A program made the position numbers and the translations under genes. Positions 11,364-23,403 of a DNA stretch of 64,000 bases are shown here, in pieces. The stretch lies in contig CM066991.1 in assembly GCA_033977485.1 (NCBI GenBank), positions 35,275,850 to 35,339,849 on the forward strand. The letters run 5' to 3'. Source of the DNA: Hydrangea macrophylla. Its lineage: Eukaryota; Streptophyta; Magnoliopsida; Cornales; Hydrangeaceae. Each line of letters starts with the position of its first letter. The stretch's first letter is position 1. Under the pieces are notes generated by a model. The model was not told where the DNA came from, ran no database searches, and saw only the letters and a list, made by a program, of their open reading frames with translations.

Positions 11364-14300
11364 TCACAACCATACAGGATTACATCTGAAACCTAGACTA
11401 TCTAGATGACAATCAAAGACCTTCTGTGGCAAAGCCTTTGTAAACGGATCAGCAAGATTGTCAACGGTGGCAATCTTGGTGACAGTCACATCTCCACGTT
11501 GAACAATATCTCGGATAAGATGATATTTCTGCTCTACGTGCTTCCCTTTTCCGTGGTTCCTTGGCTCCTTGGACTGGGTCACTGCCCCACTATTATCACA
11601 ATAAAGCGTAATAGGTGACAGCGACGCTGGTACCAACTCGAGCTCCATAAGGAACTTCTTGAGCCAAACAGCTTCTTTTGCGGCTTCACAAGCAGCCACA
11701 TACTCAGCTTCTGTAGTTGAGTCTGCAATGCATTTCTGCTTAATGCTCCTCCAACTGACAGCACCACCTCCCAAGGTAAAGAGATGACCGGATGTCGACT
11801 TCCTCGAATCTTTATCTGACATAAAGTCCGAGTCAGTGTATCCTACTGGAATTAACTCACTACCACCGTACATAAGCATGTAATCTTTAGTCCTTCTCAA
11901 GTACTTAAGAATGTGCTTGACGGCTGTCCAGTGCTCTGGACCTGGATTCGACTGATATCTGCTAACCATGCCAACGGCAAAGCAAATATGTGGTCTAGTG
12001 CATAACATCGCATACATAAGACTTTCCACTGCTGAAGCATAGGGAACTCCTATCATGTGATTCCTCTCCTCCTGTGTCTTTGGACACTGGTCCTTGGAGA
12101 ACGCTAAACCATGCCTGAAAGGTAACAATCCTTTCTTCGAATTATCCATTGAAAACATAGTTAGCACCTTATCGATATAACCAGCTTGAGACAATCCCAT
12201 TATCTTTCGCTTGCGATCCCAAAAGAGCTTTATCCCAAGAATATAGCTCGCCTCTCCTAGATCCTTCATATCGAAAGTACTAGCTAGCCAAACCTTGACC
12301 ATTGACAATGCCGCTACATCATTCCCAATGAGTAGAATATCGTCAACGTAAAGCACAAGAAAGGCCATCACTTTCCCTTCACTCTTCTTGTATACACAAG
12401 GTTCATCCAGATTCTGTATGAAACCAAACGACTTGAGCACTTGGTCAAATCGGATGTTCCAACTCCTGGATGCCTGCTTAAGCCCATAAATGGACTTTTG
12501 CAGCTTGCATACCAAGTTACCTTTCCGACCAGCTATGAACCCTTCTAGTTGTTGCATATAGATGTCCTCCTCAAGATTGTCATTCAAGAATGCAGTCTTG
12601 ACGTCCATCTGCAAGATCTCATAATCTAGGCATGCAGCAATGGATAAGAGTATTCTGATGGACTTGAGCATGGCTACCGGCGAGAAGGTTTCCTCATAGT
12701 CAATGCCCTCCCTCTGAGTATATCCTTTCGCTACAAGCCTAGCCTTAAAGGTCTCAACCTTTCCATCAGATGCTCTTTTCCTCTTGTAGACCCACTTACA
12801 ACCAATGGGTTTAATATTGGCTGGAAGTTCTACAAGATCCCAGACCTGATTAGAATCCATAGATTCTAATTCAGCCTTCATAGCTTTAACCCAATGTTCT
12901 GAATCAACATCAATCATTGCCTCTTCGTATGTGGCAGGATCAGATTCAGATTCTATGGAGACAGCTTCAAAAACTTCTCCTAAGAACATGTATCTATCAG
13001 GCTGGCTGATAATCCTCCCACTACGACGAGGTACCGGTGCGAAAATGGGTGAAGAAGTGGTATTTTCTTGATTTATATCGTTATCAACTACGGGTTGGAC
13101 TGAGGGCTCTCCTTCTATCTCTCTAAGATCTATCCTTCCCTTAGGTTTATGGTTCATGATATAGTCATCCTCCAAGAAAACAGCATTCGTACTAACAAAC
13201 ACTTTCTGCTCTCTTGGATCATAAAAATACCATCCATAAGTACCCTTTGGATACCCTACGAAGTAACATACTTCCGATCTAGAATCCAACTTGCTCATCT
13301 TTCCTTTCAGCACATGTACCGGACACCCCCATATCCGGAGATGTTGCAAAGAAGGCTTGCGCCCAATCCACATCTCTCGTGGTGTCCTGGGAATAGATTT
13401 GCTTGGTACTAGATTTAGTATGTACGCAGCGGTTTCCAAAGCATAACCCCAAAGGAATAATGGCAACTCCGAGTAACTCATCATCGACCTAGTCATGTCT
13501 AAAAGAGTCTGATTCCTTCTCTCCGCTACACCGTTCTGCTGAGGCGTACCAGGTGCAGTCAACTGTGACAGAATCCCATTCTGTACGAGGTGATCAATAA
13601 ACTCATTAGAGAGGTACTCGCCACCTCGATCAGATCGAATGGCCTTGATATGTGTGCCCAATTTCTTCTCCACTTCAGCCCTAAACTCTTTGAACTTTTC
13701 AAAGGCTTCAGACTTGCACTGCATTAGGTACACATATCCATACCTGGAGTGGTCATCGATAAATGTTATGAAATACTCATAACCACCCCTTGCTATAATA
13801 TTTATTGGTCCACACACATCAGTATGAACTAATTCCAACAATGCATTGGTCCTATTGCCCTTTGCGGGAAAGGGCCTTTTGGTCATCTTACCCTCTAAAC
13901 AAGACTCACAGACTTCCATTGGTTCGAGAACCAAATCGCCTAAGATCCCTTCTTTGACTAGTCTGCCAATCCTATTTAGATTGATATGGCCAAGCCTCAT
14001 GTGCCAAAGCCTTGTTGGATTAGTGGAAGGTTCTTTTCTTTTAGATGGTATAGTTACCATTGAGTTATTAAGTTCCAAGCAAGAATCTTTAGAAATATTG
14101 GGAGTAATCACATACAAACCATTTGATTTAACATCAGAACATATAAAAGAACTATTTCTTTTAATCACAACTTCAGTTCCAAAATGAAAAGAATAACCAT
14201 TATTCGATAAATTAGAAACTGAAATTAAATTACGTCTCATTGAAGGGACGTAAAGTACATCTGATAATATCAAAATTTTATTGTCTAGAAATTCTAAAAC

Positions 14301-15353
14301 TACGACTCCTATAGCAACCGCAGAAACGGTTGCGCTAGAACCTAGAGTAAGTACGATTTCCCCATCACTGCACCTCCTGGTTGATCTAAACCCCTGCAAT
14401 GAATTACAGATATGGTTAGTCGCACCAGAATCAATGCACCAAGTGTTTGAAGTATCCGCTATAAAACTTACTTCAATCACATGTGATTCAATCATACCTT
14501 GAACTCTTGTAGCTAAGAATTCTGGACAGTTCCTCTTCCAGTGGCCCTTCTCACCACATTGGAAACACTTTCCTTTGCCTTGGCCACCCACCTTCCCTTT
14601 GCCCTTACCTTTTCCCTTAGATTTTGCAATCTTAGGGACTGGTCCAACACTTGAACCACCAGTGCTAGCTTTCTTCTTTCCTTTCTTTCCTTTCGGTACA
14701 GATCGGGAGGAGGAAGCGCTTTTCTCAACGTTCAAAACGTTGACCCCAGGTTTGATCACCCCTTCCACTGCCAAAAGAGAACTCATCAATTCGCTCATTG
14801 AAAAATTCATTTGATTCATATTATAGTTAAGTTTAAATTGAGCGAATGAAGGCGACAACGAATTAAGGATCACATCAACTTGGGTCTGTGCATCGATGTT
14901 GGCACCTAGGGTCTCCAGCTCGTTTAAATAACCAATCATTTTTAAAACATGTTCCTTGACTGGAGTCCCTTCCGACATCTTTGCACTCATTATCTTTTGC
15001 ATGGCTACCTGTCTGGTAGGCCTGCCATGCTCCCCAAACATCTTTTTCAGGGATGTGATAATGTCACTGGCAGAATCATTCGATTGGAATTGGTGTTGCA
15101 ACACACCAGCCATTGAGGCCAGAATATAGAAACGAGCCATTCTATTCGACTTCTTTCATTTGTCGAACTCGCGTCTGGCAGCTGCCGAAGCATTTGCCGC
15201 AGGTTCTTCGGGGCATGGGGTGGTGAGGACATATATGTGATCCTCCGCAGTTAACACGATGTCATGGTTACGTTTCCATTCAGTGTAGTTGTTTCCAGTT
15301 AACTTGTTTTGAGTGAGTATGGTGGCAAGTGGACTAAATGCAGATCCAGACAT
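11364..15353 (-). CDS. Ty1/copia gag-pol polyprotein with one nonsense codon
   Basis: A single frame of about 1330 codons from the ATG at 15351-15353, interrupted only by a TGA at 15156-15158 in a context where copia Gag normally has tryptophan (FDK-stop-KKSNR). Domains in order: Gag; zinc knuckle [14 protein letters not shown] (about residues 263-276); aspartic protease DSGATNH (about 308); integrase with its HHCC part and the catalytic motifs [15 protein letters not shown] and [10 protein letters not shown]; reverse transcriptase with FKARLVAKG and [11 protein letters not shown]; RNase H with TDSDF and [10 protein letters not shown]. The order PR-INT-RT-RH defines copia. Residues around YVDD and the roughly 1.5 kb LTR resemble the Angela/Tork-type group, a tentative lineage call. 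Downstream of the TGA the frame is open to the end, so the copy is young and might act in trans or by readthrough. Confidence 0.93.
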
Positions 15354-16532
15354 TATGATTACTGAAAATCAAACAAACAAAATAAATATGGATATCAGGA
15401 TTTGACAGTTTGAAATAAAAGAATCCTTAAAACTCTTATTTTAAAACAAAGTCGCCGGAATATCGAAACAAAAGAATAAAGCCTCCGTGTGGAGGTCAAT
15501 TTTCTATTTTTCGATTAATCAAGACTTGTCCGCTATGCAACTCTTGCAAAAACAAGTTATGACTCCCGATCCCTTTTGATCTCTAAGTTTCTGAACAATG
15601 CCCCGTGTGGGATCCCTTATCCATAGCTTAGCTAGTGTGTACCATTAACTAGGATCCAATCACAACCGTCTCAAGTAGCGCCTCCGTGTGGTGGTCACCC
15701 TCTAACACGTCTGATTGATCCTATCATAAGAAGTTCACATCTAGTAACCAATGAGTAATGCACCCTCAGTATGGAATGATCACCGCTGACGAGGTGACAC
15801 AGAATGCACCACTCATCTTACAGTGAACCGTTAATGGAAGATCGTGGGTGTAATTAATAAGACCCTCTCCCACTAGTTTTAGTAAAAAGGATTTTGCTTT
15901 TTGAGAAAATCTGTTTCTACACACTTCCCCTAAACATCTAATGTTTACTAATGTGTTGAAAACGGTTTTTGAATTTTATTTTAGAAAACTTGTTTTGCGT
16001 GTATGCAACAATGTATTATACGCCAATCACAAACCAAGCACATAAAACAAAAAACTAAAATGAAATATAGGCATTCAAACAATGCCTCTATCTCCCATGG
16101 CTCTATCTCTATAGAACCTCCTTTTGGTTTGATCGCCTCTAGCTCCATCTTCATGGATAACGGCTCCTTGCTCCATCTTCATGGATTTTCTAATTCTATT
16201 ACATTTGTCTTATGCTTCTTTCGAAGTTTACAATTTATCTAGAAATAGAAATAACAACAAAATAAAAGGCTAGGGAAACCGGTGCGACTTTCCTTTTCGT
16301 AGGATTGAAGTCGCAGCGCCCTTTACATATGCCTTAAAACCAAACTAAACTTAAATTACAACATGCACCATTCTCAAACAATTTAAATACAAATATTCAA
16401 ATGATTTGGTACCATGGGAGATAGCGACTAATCTAGCTGCAAAAGGGTTAGTCGTACACGCATCCATACATACATAACAAATATATGTAACTGTTGAAAC
16501 ACTTAATTGATTCACACAGTATATACTCTTTA
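15354..16532 (-). mobile_element. Copia 5' leader, gag-proximal part (first copy)
   Basis: Nearly identical to about 8156-9335. It is separated from the remainder of the leader by the solo LTR. No coding potential. Confidence 0.85.
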
Positions 16533-16537
16533 CATAC
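16533..16537. repeat. Target site duplication of the solo LTR, left (CATAC)
   Basis: CATAC precedes the LTR and is repeated at 19369-19373. The unbroken sequence at about 9337-9341 in the other leader has a single CATAC. Confidence 0.92.
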
Positions 16538-17021
16538 TGTAACAACCCTAAAATTTCTATGAAAATAATTATTTTAATTATTATTTTCAGTTAGCAATAT
16601 TATATGAGTGTGCCTATGTAAGACATGTGTTTGGAAAATTTTAAGTGTTTGGTGGACATATAAATTAAATCATGAGTAAGCGCGTTTAGTTTGGAAGTTA
16701 TATTTTATTAATTTATATTTGTTAAAAAAAAAAAAAAAAAAAGTGAAGGGTTGATATGTATTTTTGTTATATAGTGTTTACAGGCCCGCGAATGTGTTAA
16801 ATAATGTAATTAACATTAAAACTTAGTACCGGGGTTATAGGTACCCATTGGGCTACTCATTTTAACACTTTGTACTGCATTTTGGGCTCACATGAGTCTC
16901 TTTTGTGAGCCCATAAAAATAAAAACGGGATTATTAATGTTTGTGTGAGTGTTACAATTATATGTTGAGTGTATGTACCATAGTATATACTAATATGTTA
17001 AGGGTGCTTCATGTATATAGA

Positions 17022-17030
17022 TATATAATA
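17022..17030 (+). promoter_or_regulatory. Possible TATA box of the solo LTR
   Basis: TATATAATA lies about 45 bp upstream of the GA-rich tract that marks the likely 5' UTR. Only position and motif support the call. Confidence 0.35.
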
Positions 17031-17072
17031 CAATAATAGGGTTTAGGTAACCCTTTTCCTTGGGCAGCCGCA

Positions 17073-17170
17073 ATAGAGAGAGAGAGAGAGAGAGAGAGAG
17101 GGGAGAGAGAGAGAGAGGAAGAGAAGAAGAAAAGAAGAAGAAGGAGAAAGGAGAAGGGAGAAGAAGGAGA
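17073..17170 (+). repeat. GA/GAA-rich compound microsatellite in the solo LTR
   Basis: (AG)n followed by GAAGAA-type repeats. It is the reverse complement counterpart of the CTT/CT/CA tract in each array LTR. Confidence 0.9.
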
Positions 17171-19368
17171 ACGGTCCCGGGTTCGTGGTCACGTGTGGAT
17201 CGTGGGGTATTCGCGATTGCCATTTTTTATCAACTAGGTGAGTTAAACTTTGTGTATCCGAGTATATATATATATACATGTATGTATATATATATGTATG
17301 TGTATGGGAGTAAATTAGTGCATGTTAAATTTAATGGTTAGGGTCAAATCTTTGTAATGGATCGATACACGTTGCTATTGTTGAAGTAATTTAGATACAT
17401 TCTTTCCCTTCGTGTGACTTTGCGATCATGACATTAGGGTATTCGAAAGGGTTAGGTGAATCGTTAGTTTGATCAAAACTATAGGTGAAATATTCATGTT
17501 TGTTAGAAAAAAAATGTGAAATTCGTTTTATGTGTAATTCACACAGTCGCAGAAACTTTAGAAAATTATTAGAAAATCGTGGCTTTGAATTTGAACATTC
17601 TGTCTGCGTGTCTCATGTAAAACGTGATTCTGCACGTTTTTTGTCTAATGGTATTTTTCCTGATTCTGCACCATTTGGGCAGAAATTTAAGATTACAGTA
17701 GCAGTTTTCAATATAGTTCAACTTGCAAATTGGAGAATATAATTTCTTATTATGTGCTTTATGTATGCTAATATTGAATGTTGGGTTGAGATTATTGTAC
17801 CTAAAATAACTGATCTTATTTTGTGGTCATTTTGAGAAAAATGAGTAAATTAGATACGTTGAATAGTATATTGGGGATGTTGTAATTTGATTGAAAATTA
17901 TTGAGGGAAGAATTGTTATGGGTTAATTGATAAAACCCTTTATTGTAAGAAATTGGAATACATCTAAAAGTAGAGATGTGATTGGATGATAAGACGGAAC
18001 TATGTGATAAATGTGAAATTCACAATTATTGGGATAATACGAATGATAAGTGATAATTGCAACATAATTCTTTAGTGTTCACCACTCCCGTTGTGTGATA
18101 TGTTTTTTTTTGGTAGCTCGACTTGCTGAGTGTACCCTTTTGCCAGTGGCTTCGTGATCAAGCTGGCCTAAGCCTTATGCTCGGCTTATTTGTTAGACGT
18201 CTAGGCATATTGACTGGCCTTCTGTGTGTATACCTAGTTTGGTTGATACCCCAACCAAACTAGCACCAGAGTGGATGTTAGTAGTATGTCCGGGCACACA
18301 TGGGATATATGTGTGGGTGTACCATGGAGGGTGGCCAAGTGGTGAACCTAGGGAACACAAAGATAAATTAAAGGCTAATAAATAATGACAATGAAGTATT
18401 TCATAAGACTGATAAGCGTGGAAAAATGAATGCGATGTTTGAGTTAGAATGTGGACGGTTTGTATACAGAATTGTTTGCTTGGTCTATGATCATTCAATT
18501 TGCAGGATGGTGGGCCCACTAACATTTTACAGGTTTGGCTCACCATAAGTAAATGGGTAAGTATGAAATTCGTAGTAACTTTGGATTTTGGGCAAGAAAC
18601 TACTTGCCACCACATAAATGGAAACTACTCTATTGTCCAGATATGTGTGTAGAACTACCTGTCTTGACCCAAGAGTGCTGTAGTGTAATTTGTTGTCTAC
18701 GGGTTCAAGTTGGATCCCTAAGACTTGTTGTTTTGTTTAACTCATACCAGTCATGTGACTGACCTGAGTGTGTTATGCATTCGGGGGCGTTTCTATATGA
18801 AACGTAGTTGAATGCACTTGTGCAGGTTTAGTATTTGGACATTTCCTGTGGAGCTTTTGATGTCTTGGAGTTGCAGTTGTGTAGAAGTGTAGTTTGTATT
18901 TGGTTGTATTTTTATTTATTTATTTATTTTAGGCATTGTGGGCCGTATTTGGATTATTATAACATGTATTGTATATTGAGTATTGGGAACGTTTTAGTTA
19001 CTCTGACCAAAGGATGTATAGATTTTATTCTTATTTTTTTTTTTTTTCCGCTGAACTCTGTATGTGGACATTTTATTTATGAAAATGATGTTTTTTTTTA
19101 AATTGAAAAATGATATAATATTTATAATGAAACTTTAGTTCTTTTATAATGAAATGGATGTTTGGGAATACAGGTTTATTAATAAAGAGTTTTTTTTTAA
19201 AAACACAAGATCACATGTCTTTATTTAATGAGTATTAAATACTGTTTTCAATAAATTATCATTTAGCTAGTGTGAGGGTGTCACTCTCGTGATTTTTGGT
19301 AATTGAATATTAGTCCGGATACAGGCTCTGGATTGAATATTTGGTTGTCCAAAAATCGGGGTGTGACA

Positions 19369-19891
19369 CATACTGAATAAGAACTTAAAACAGCATCTTA
19401 CTTCTCTGTTACAGTTCGATCGATCGAAGACCGTTCGATCGCTCGAACCTTCGATCGATTGAACACTGTTCAATCGCTTGAACATTCTGTTTCACAGAAT
19501 GATTTGAAAATTTTACAGAATATTTTAAAATTAAAGTTTTTAATTTCAAAACACTTTAAAACTGTGAAACAGAGAACCTGACAAAGAATCTATCTCGATC
19601 GATCTAACTTCATTAGATCGATCGAATACCAGAAGGTGTCGATCGATCGAATACCAGAAGGTGTCGATCGATCGAAGAAGTTCGATCGCTTGAGAATAGT
19701 ATGCTCGATCGATCGAAATATGTTCGATCGATCGAACCCGCCTTGCATCCTATGCAATCACAGATTTGTATACTGCTGCGATAATACTGCAGAAACAGAT
19801 CTGTGACGATGCAATTTCAAAAACAGTTCTAAAATCAAGATGCAAATCAAAATAGTGTTCCAAAAACGCATCTATAGATGCAAACGAGCGT
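19369..19891 (-). mobile_element. Copia 5' leader, LTR-proximal part (first copy)
   Basis: Resumes the copia leader after the solo LTR, starting with the right CATAC (19369-19373). It carries the TCGATCGA palindrome cluster (19410-19735), with one additional repeat unit near 19622-19675 compared with the other leader. Confidence 0.87.
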
Positions 19892-19904
19892 GGCTCTGAT
19901 ACCA
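19892..19904 (-). other. Copia primer binding site, initiator tRNA-Met (first copy)
   Basis: The minus strand reads TGGTATCAGAGCC two bases after the LTR end. Confidence 0.9.
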
Positions 19905-19906
19905 AT

Positions 19907-21383
19907 TGTTGGAAAAACCGGTTTAAGTTCTAAGTTTAAACGCGCAGCGGAAAAATCAAGTTATAAAACTTCATTGGCATGACCGGATCTACTACCCATC
20001 AACTATAGATGCGCACAAGAGGGGACAAGAATTATACCTTACTGTCTTGAACCCAATTCTGAAATCTCTGACTTCCAGCAGCCTCCACTAGATGGTCTTC
20101 ACTCTTATGACTCCTATGGATGTTCGCAGGAAGGGCTAGGATTGGTGGGAACCCTAATGGAGAGGATACAGAAGGTTTTGGGGCTCCAAAATAGTTTCTG
20201 CAGCTTCTGACGTTCAAAACGACGAACAACTTTTCCAGAACGCAGCTGCCCTATTTATAGATTCCCAGAACCGATCTAGCTTTCGAGCGATCGAAGTGGT
20301 TTCGATCGATCGAACATTCGATCGATCAAACCATCTTCAATCGATCGAACCTGTCTAGAATTCAATCGATCGAGACAACTCCGATCGATCGAACCTGTCT
20401 TGACATCATCCTCATTTGCCTTTCCAAGCATCCTAGCGGAGCTAATAGTGGGACCTCCTAGGCTCTTTATTGTTGGCTCAGATCAGTTGATTAACTCCCA
20501 TGACCAAACTCTTTGATCAGTTAACGTTTACTCCACTATAAAACGATAACTGAACTCCAACGCAAAAGAACATATCCGAAGCGATAACTAGACTTGTATG
20601 TTATACTAATGTCCCTCTACCGTCAGCATTCGCAATCATATTCAGGTAGTCGGATAAATAGTTACTGTCAACCTGAATCATGATTACTTCTTATAATCCT
20701 TGAGTCCCATTCACCTCTCATAATTACCAAACATGTTGATAACTCTTATCAACAAGACTGCAGTACTCAGTAATCGACTTGGTGACATTCTCAAGGGAAT
20801 GCTTACTCTAAAACAGAGGGTAGATTCTGTTTTGACAATATATGTTGACAACCCTATGAATATGACATACCCTAGATACCCAGGTGTTGATCTTCTATAG
20901 ACCTCACTGATTGGTAAGTCAAAGCAGTCATATCCACAGTCTGTGTTCATAATCGTCTCAAGATTGAGAACACGTACCTTACACAAGTTATGAGTTCCTA
21001 TCGACTGATTCACAGCCTTGAGCGTCAATAGGAAACTCAGGTCCGTCAATGCACTATAAGCACTAGCATATTAACTAAGAGTTACACTCTAGTGATTTGA
21101 GATTGATCACTCCATCCAATGGTAGTTAATCATGCTACAGTGTAAACCTGATGAGATATCCTAGTCTCAACATCCACTGTGACATGTTCTAAGTAACAAA
21201 GAATAGAAATTCATATCTCACTTGTATGTATCTCATACATGCACGAATTACTTACTATGATACTTAAGGATAACAATCATCTCATGAAAGAAACATACAT
21301 AACAAAATGTAAAGCTGATATCCATATATTAAAATGTCAATGTCTCCTATATAAAGTAATGGTTTGAGGGCACAAACCCAACA
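19907..21383 (-). mobile_element. Copia 5' LTR (1477 bp)
   Basis: Same ends as 9850-11348, with a TATA box at 20250-20259 and a palindrome cluster at about 20281-20395. Its outer end abuts the array LTR at 21384. The bases ACAGC at 21384-21388 are the predicted right copy of the 5-bp target duplication, because intact array LTRs read GGTACAGCCC at this point (for example 25431-25440). Confidence 0.92.
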
Positions 21384-22843
21384 ACAGCCCACACCTATAT
21401 CCCATGTGTGCCCGGACATATTACCAACACCCACTCTGGTGCTAGTTTGGTTAGGTATCAACCAAACCAGGTATACACATCAGACGGCTGGTCAATATGC
21501 CTAGACGTCTATACAATATAAGTCGAGCATAAGGCTTAGGCCAACTTGATCACGAAGCCACTGGCAAAAGTACACTCAACAAGTCTTAAGCCAGCTTGAT
21601 CACGAAGCCACTGGCAAAAGAGTACACTCAGCAAGTCATAAGCCAGCTTGATCACGAAGCCACTGGCAAAAGAGTGCGAGCTACCAAAAACACATATCAC
21701 ACAATGGGGAGCAGTGAACACTAAGGAATTATGTTACGATTATCACTTATCGTTCGTATTATCCCAATAATTATGAATTTCACGTTTATCACATAGTTCC
21801 ATCTCACCATCCAATCACATCTCTAACTTTTAGATGTCTTCTAATTTCTTACAATAAAAGGTTTTATCAATTAACCATAACAATCTTCCCTCAAAAATTT
21901 CCAATCAAATTACAAGATCCGTAATATACTATTCAACGTATCTAATTTACTCATGTTTATCAAATGACTACACAATAAGGTCAGTTATTTCAGGAACAAT
22001 AACATCAACCCAACATTCAATATTAGCCTACATGAAACTCATAATAAAATTTCAAATTCTCATATCGTAAAGTATTATAACAATCGTTCCACAATATTTT
22101 CATCGGACTCAACGTTAATGACTATCACCCATTTTTTTTATAGCTCAACATTATATGAGAATTCATGTATCTCTAAGTAACTTTCGTTATGTCATACGAA
22201 CGAATAAAAAACAACACAACGAATCATATTTCTCCAATGTCGTACATTTTAATATACTAAAAACTGCTACTAAAATCTTCAATTTCTGCCCAAACAGTGT
22301 AGAATCAGAAAAAATTCCATTAGACGAAAAGTGTGCAGAATTGCGTTTTACATAAAATACGCTGACAGAATGTTCAAATTTTAAGCCACGATTTTACAAT
22401 AATTTTCTAAAGTTTCTGCAACTGTATTAATTAAAAAAAATGGATTTCACACATATTTCTTAATTACCATAAATATTTCACATATGGTTTTATCAAACTC
22501 ACTATTCACCTAACCTTTTTGAATACCCTAAAGTCAAAATCACAAAGTCACACGAAGGGGAAAGAAAATATCAAGATTACTTCAACAACAATAACAACGT
22601 ATATCCATTACTAAGATTTAACCCTAACAATTAAATTAAACATGTACAACTTTAATTTACTCCCGTATACATGCATATATACATACGTGTATATATATGT
22701 ATGCTTGCATACACAAAATTTAACTCACCTCGTTGATCAAAAATCGACCACCACGAATGCTCCGCGATTCCCCACGTGCCCACGAACCCGAGACCATTCT
22801 CCTTTCTTCTTCTTCTTCTTCTTCTTCTTCTTCTTCTTCTTCT

Positions 22844-22899
<56 letters not shown>

Positions 22900-23403
22900 T
22901 ACACACGTCTGTTCTCTCTTTGGGTGGCTAGGGTTAATGATATAAGTATATACGTACTACACACATAGTATACTACATACATACACAACATATACAAATA
23001 ACTCATATATACATATCAAATCCTGTTTTTTGTCTAATGGGCTCACAAAAGAGACTCATGTGGGCCCAAAATGCAGTGCAAAGTGTTAAAATGAGTAGCC
23101 AAATGAGTACCCATGACCCCGGTACTAAGTTTTAATGTTAATTACACTATTTAACACATTCGCGGGCCTGTAAACACTATATAACAAAAATACATATCAA
23201 CCCTTCATTTTTTTTTTAACAAATAAAAATTAATAAAATATAACTTTCAAACTAAAAGCGCTCACTCATTATTTAATTTATATGTCCACCAAACACTTAA
23301 AATTTTCCAAACACATGTCTTACATAGGCACACTCATATAATATTGTTAACTGAAAATAATAATTAAAATAATTATTTACATAGAAATTTTAGGGTTGTT
23401 ACA
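21384..23403 (-). mobile_element. Array LTR 1, truncated by the copia insertion (2020 bp)
   Basis: It lacks the first 924 bp found in LTR 2 (24510-25433), which should lie to the left of the copia block. It carries three 50-bp subrepeats (21536-21680) and a long CTT/CT/CA tract at about 22803-22907. Its right half shares states with LTR 6 and the solo LTR (for example GAGACTCATG) that differ in LTRs 2-5. Confidence 0.9.

Larger units (their letters stand above)
16538..19368 (+). mobile_element. Solo LTR (2831 bp) of the non-autonomous gypsy-like family
   Basis: It begins TGTAACAACCCTAAAATT and ends AATCGGGGTGTGACA, bounded by TG...CA and a perfect CATAC duplication. Read on the other strand it matches the LTRs of the 21384-43418 array along its whole length, though it is more diverged from them than they are from each other. 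There is no internal region, primer site or polypurine tract, so it is the product of LTR-LTR recombination. It contains an A run (about 16722-16742) and a compound purine microsatellite (17073-17170). It has one copy of the 50-bp subrepeat at 18112-18175 that is present two or three times in the array LTRs. Small ORFs in it are not credible genes. Confidence 0.92.

Noticed and set aside
18193..18762. ORFs inside the solo LTR (for example 140 codons on the minus strand)
   Set aside because: The matching array LTR positions carry stops or shifted frames. The sequence is LTR.
22642..23006. Overlapping ORFs rich in Ser, Lys, Arg or Phe, repeated in every array unit (also near 26724, 30674, 34716, 38672, 42665 and 17060)
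   Set aside because: They are translations of the CTT/CT/CA microsatellite in all frames. The frames shift with tract length and have no other support.
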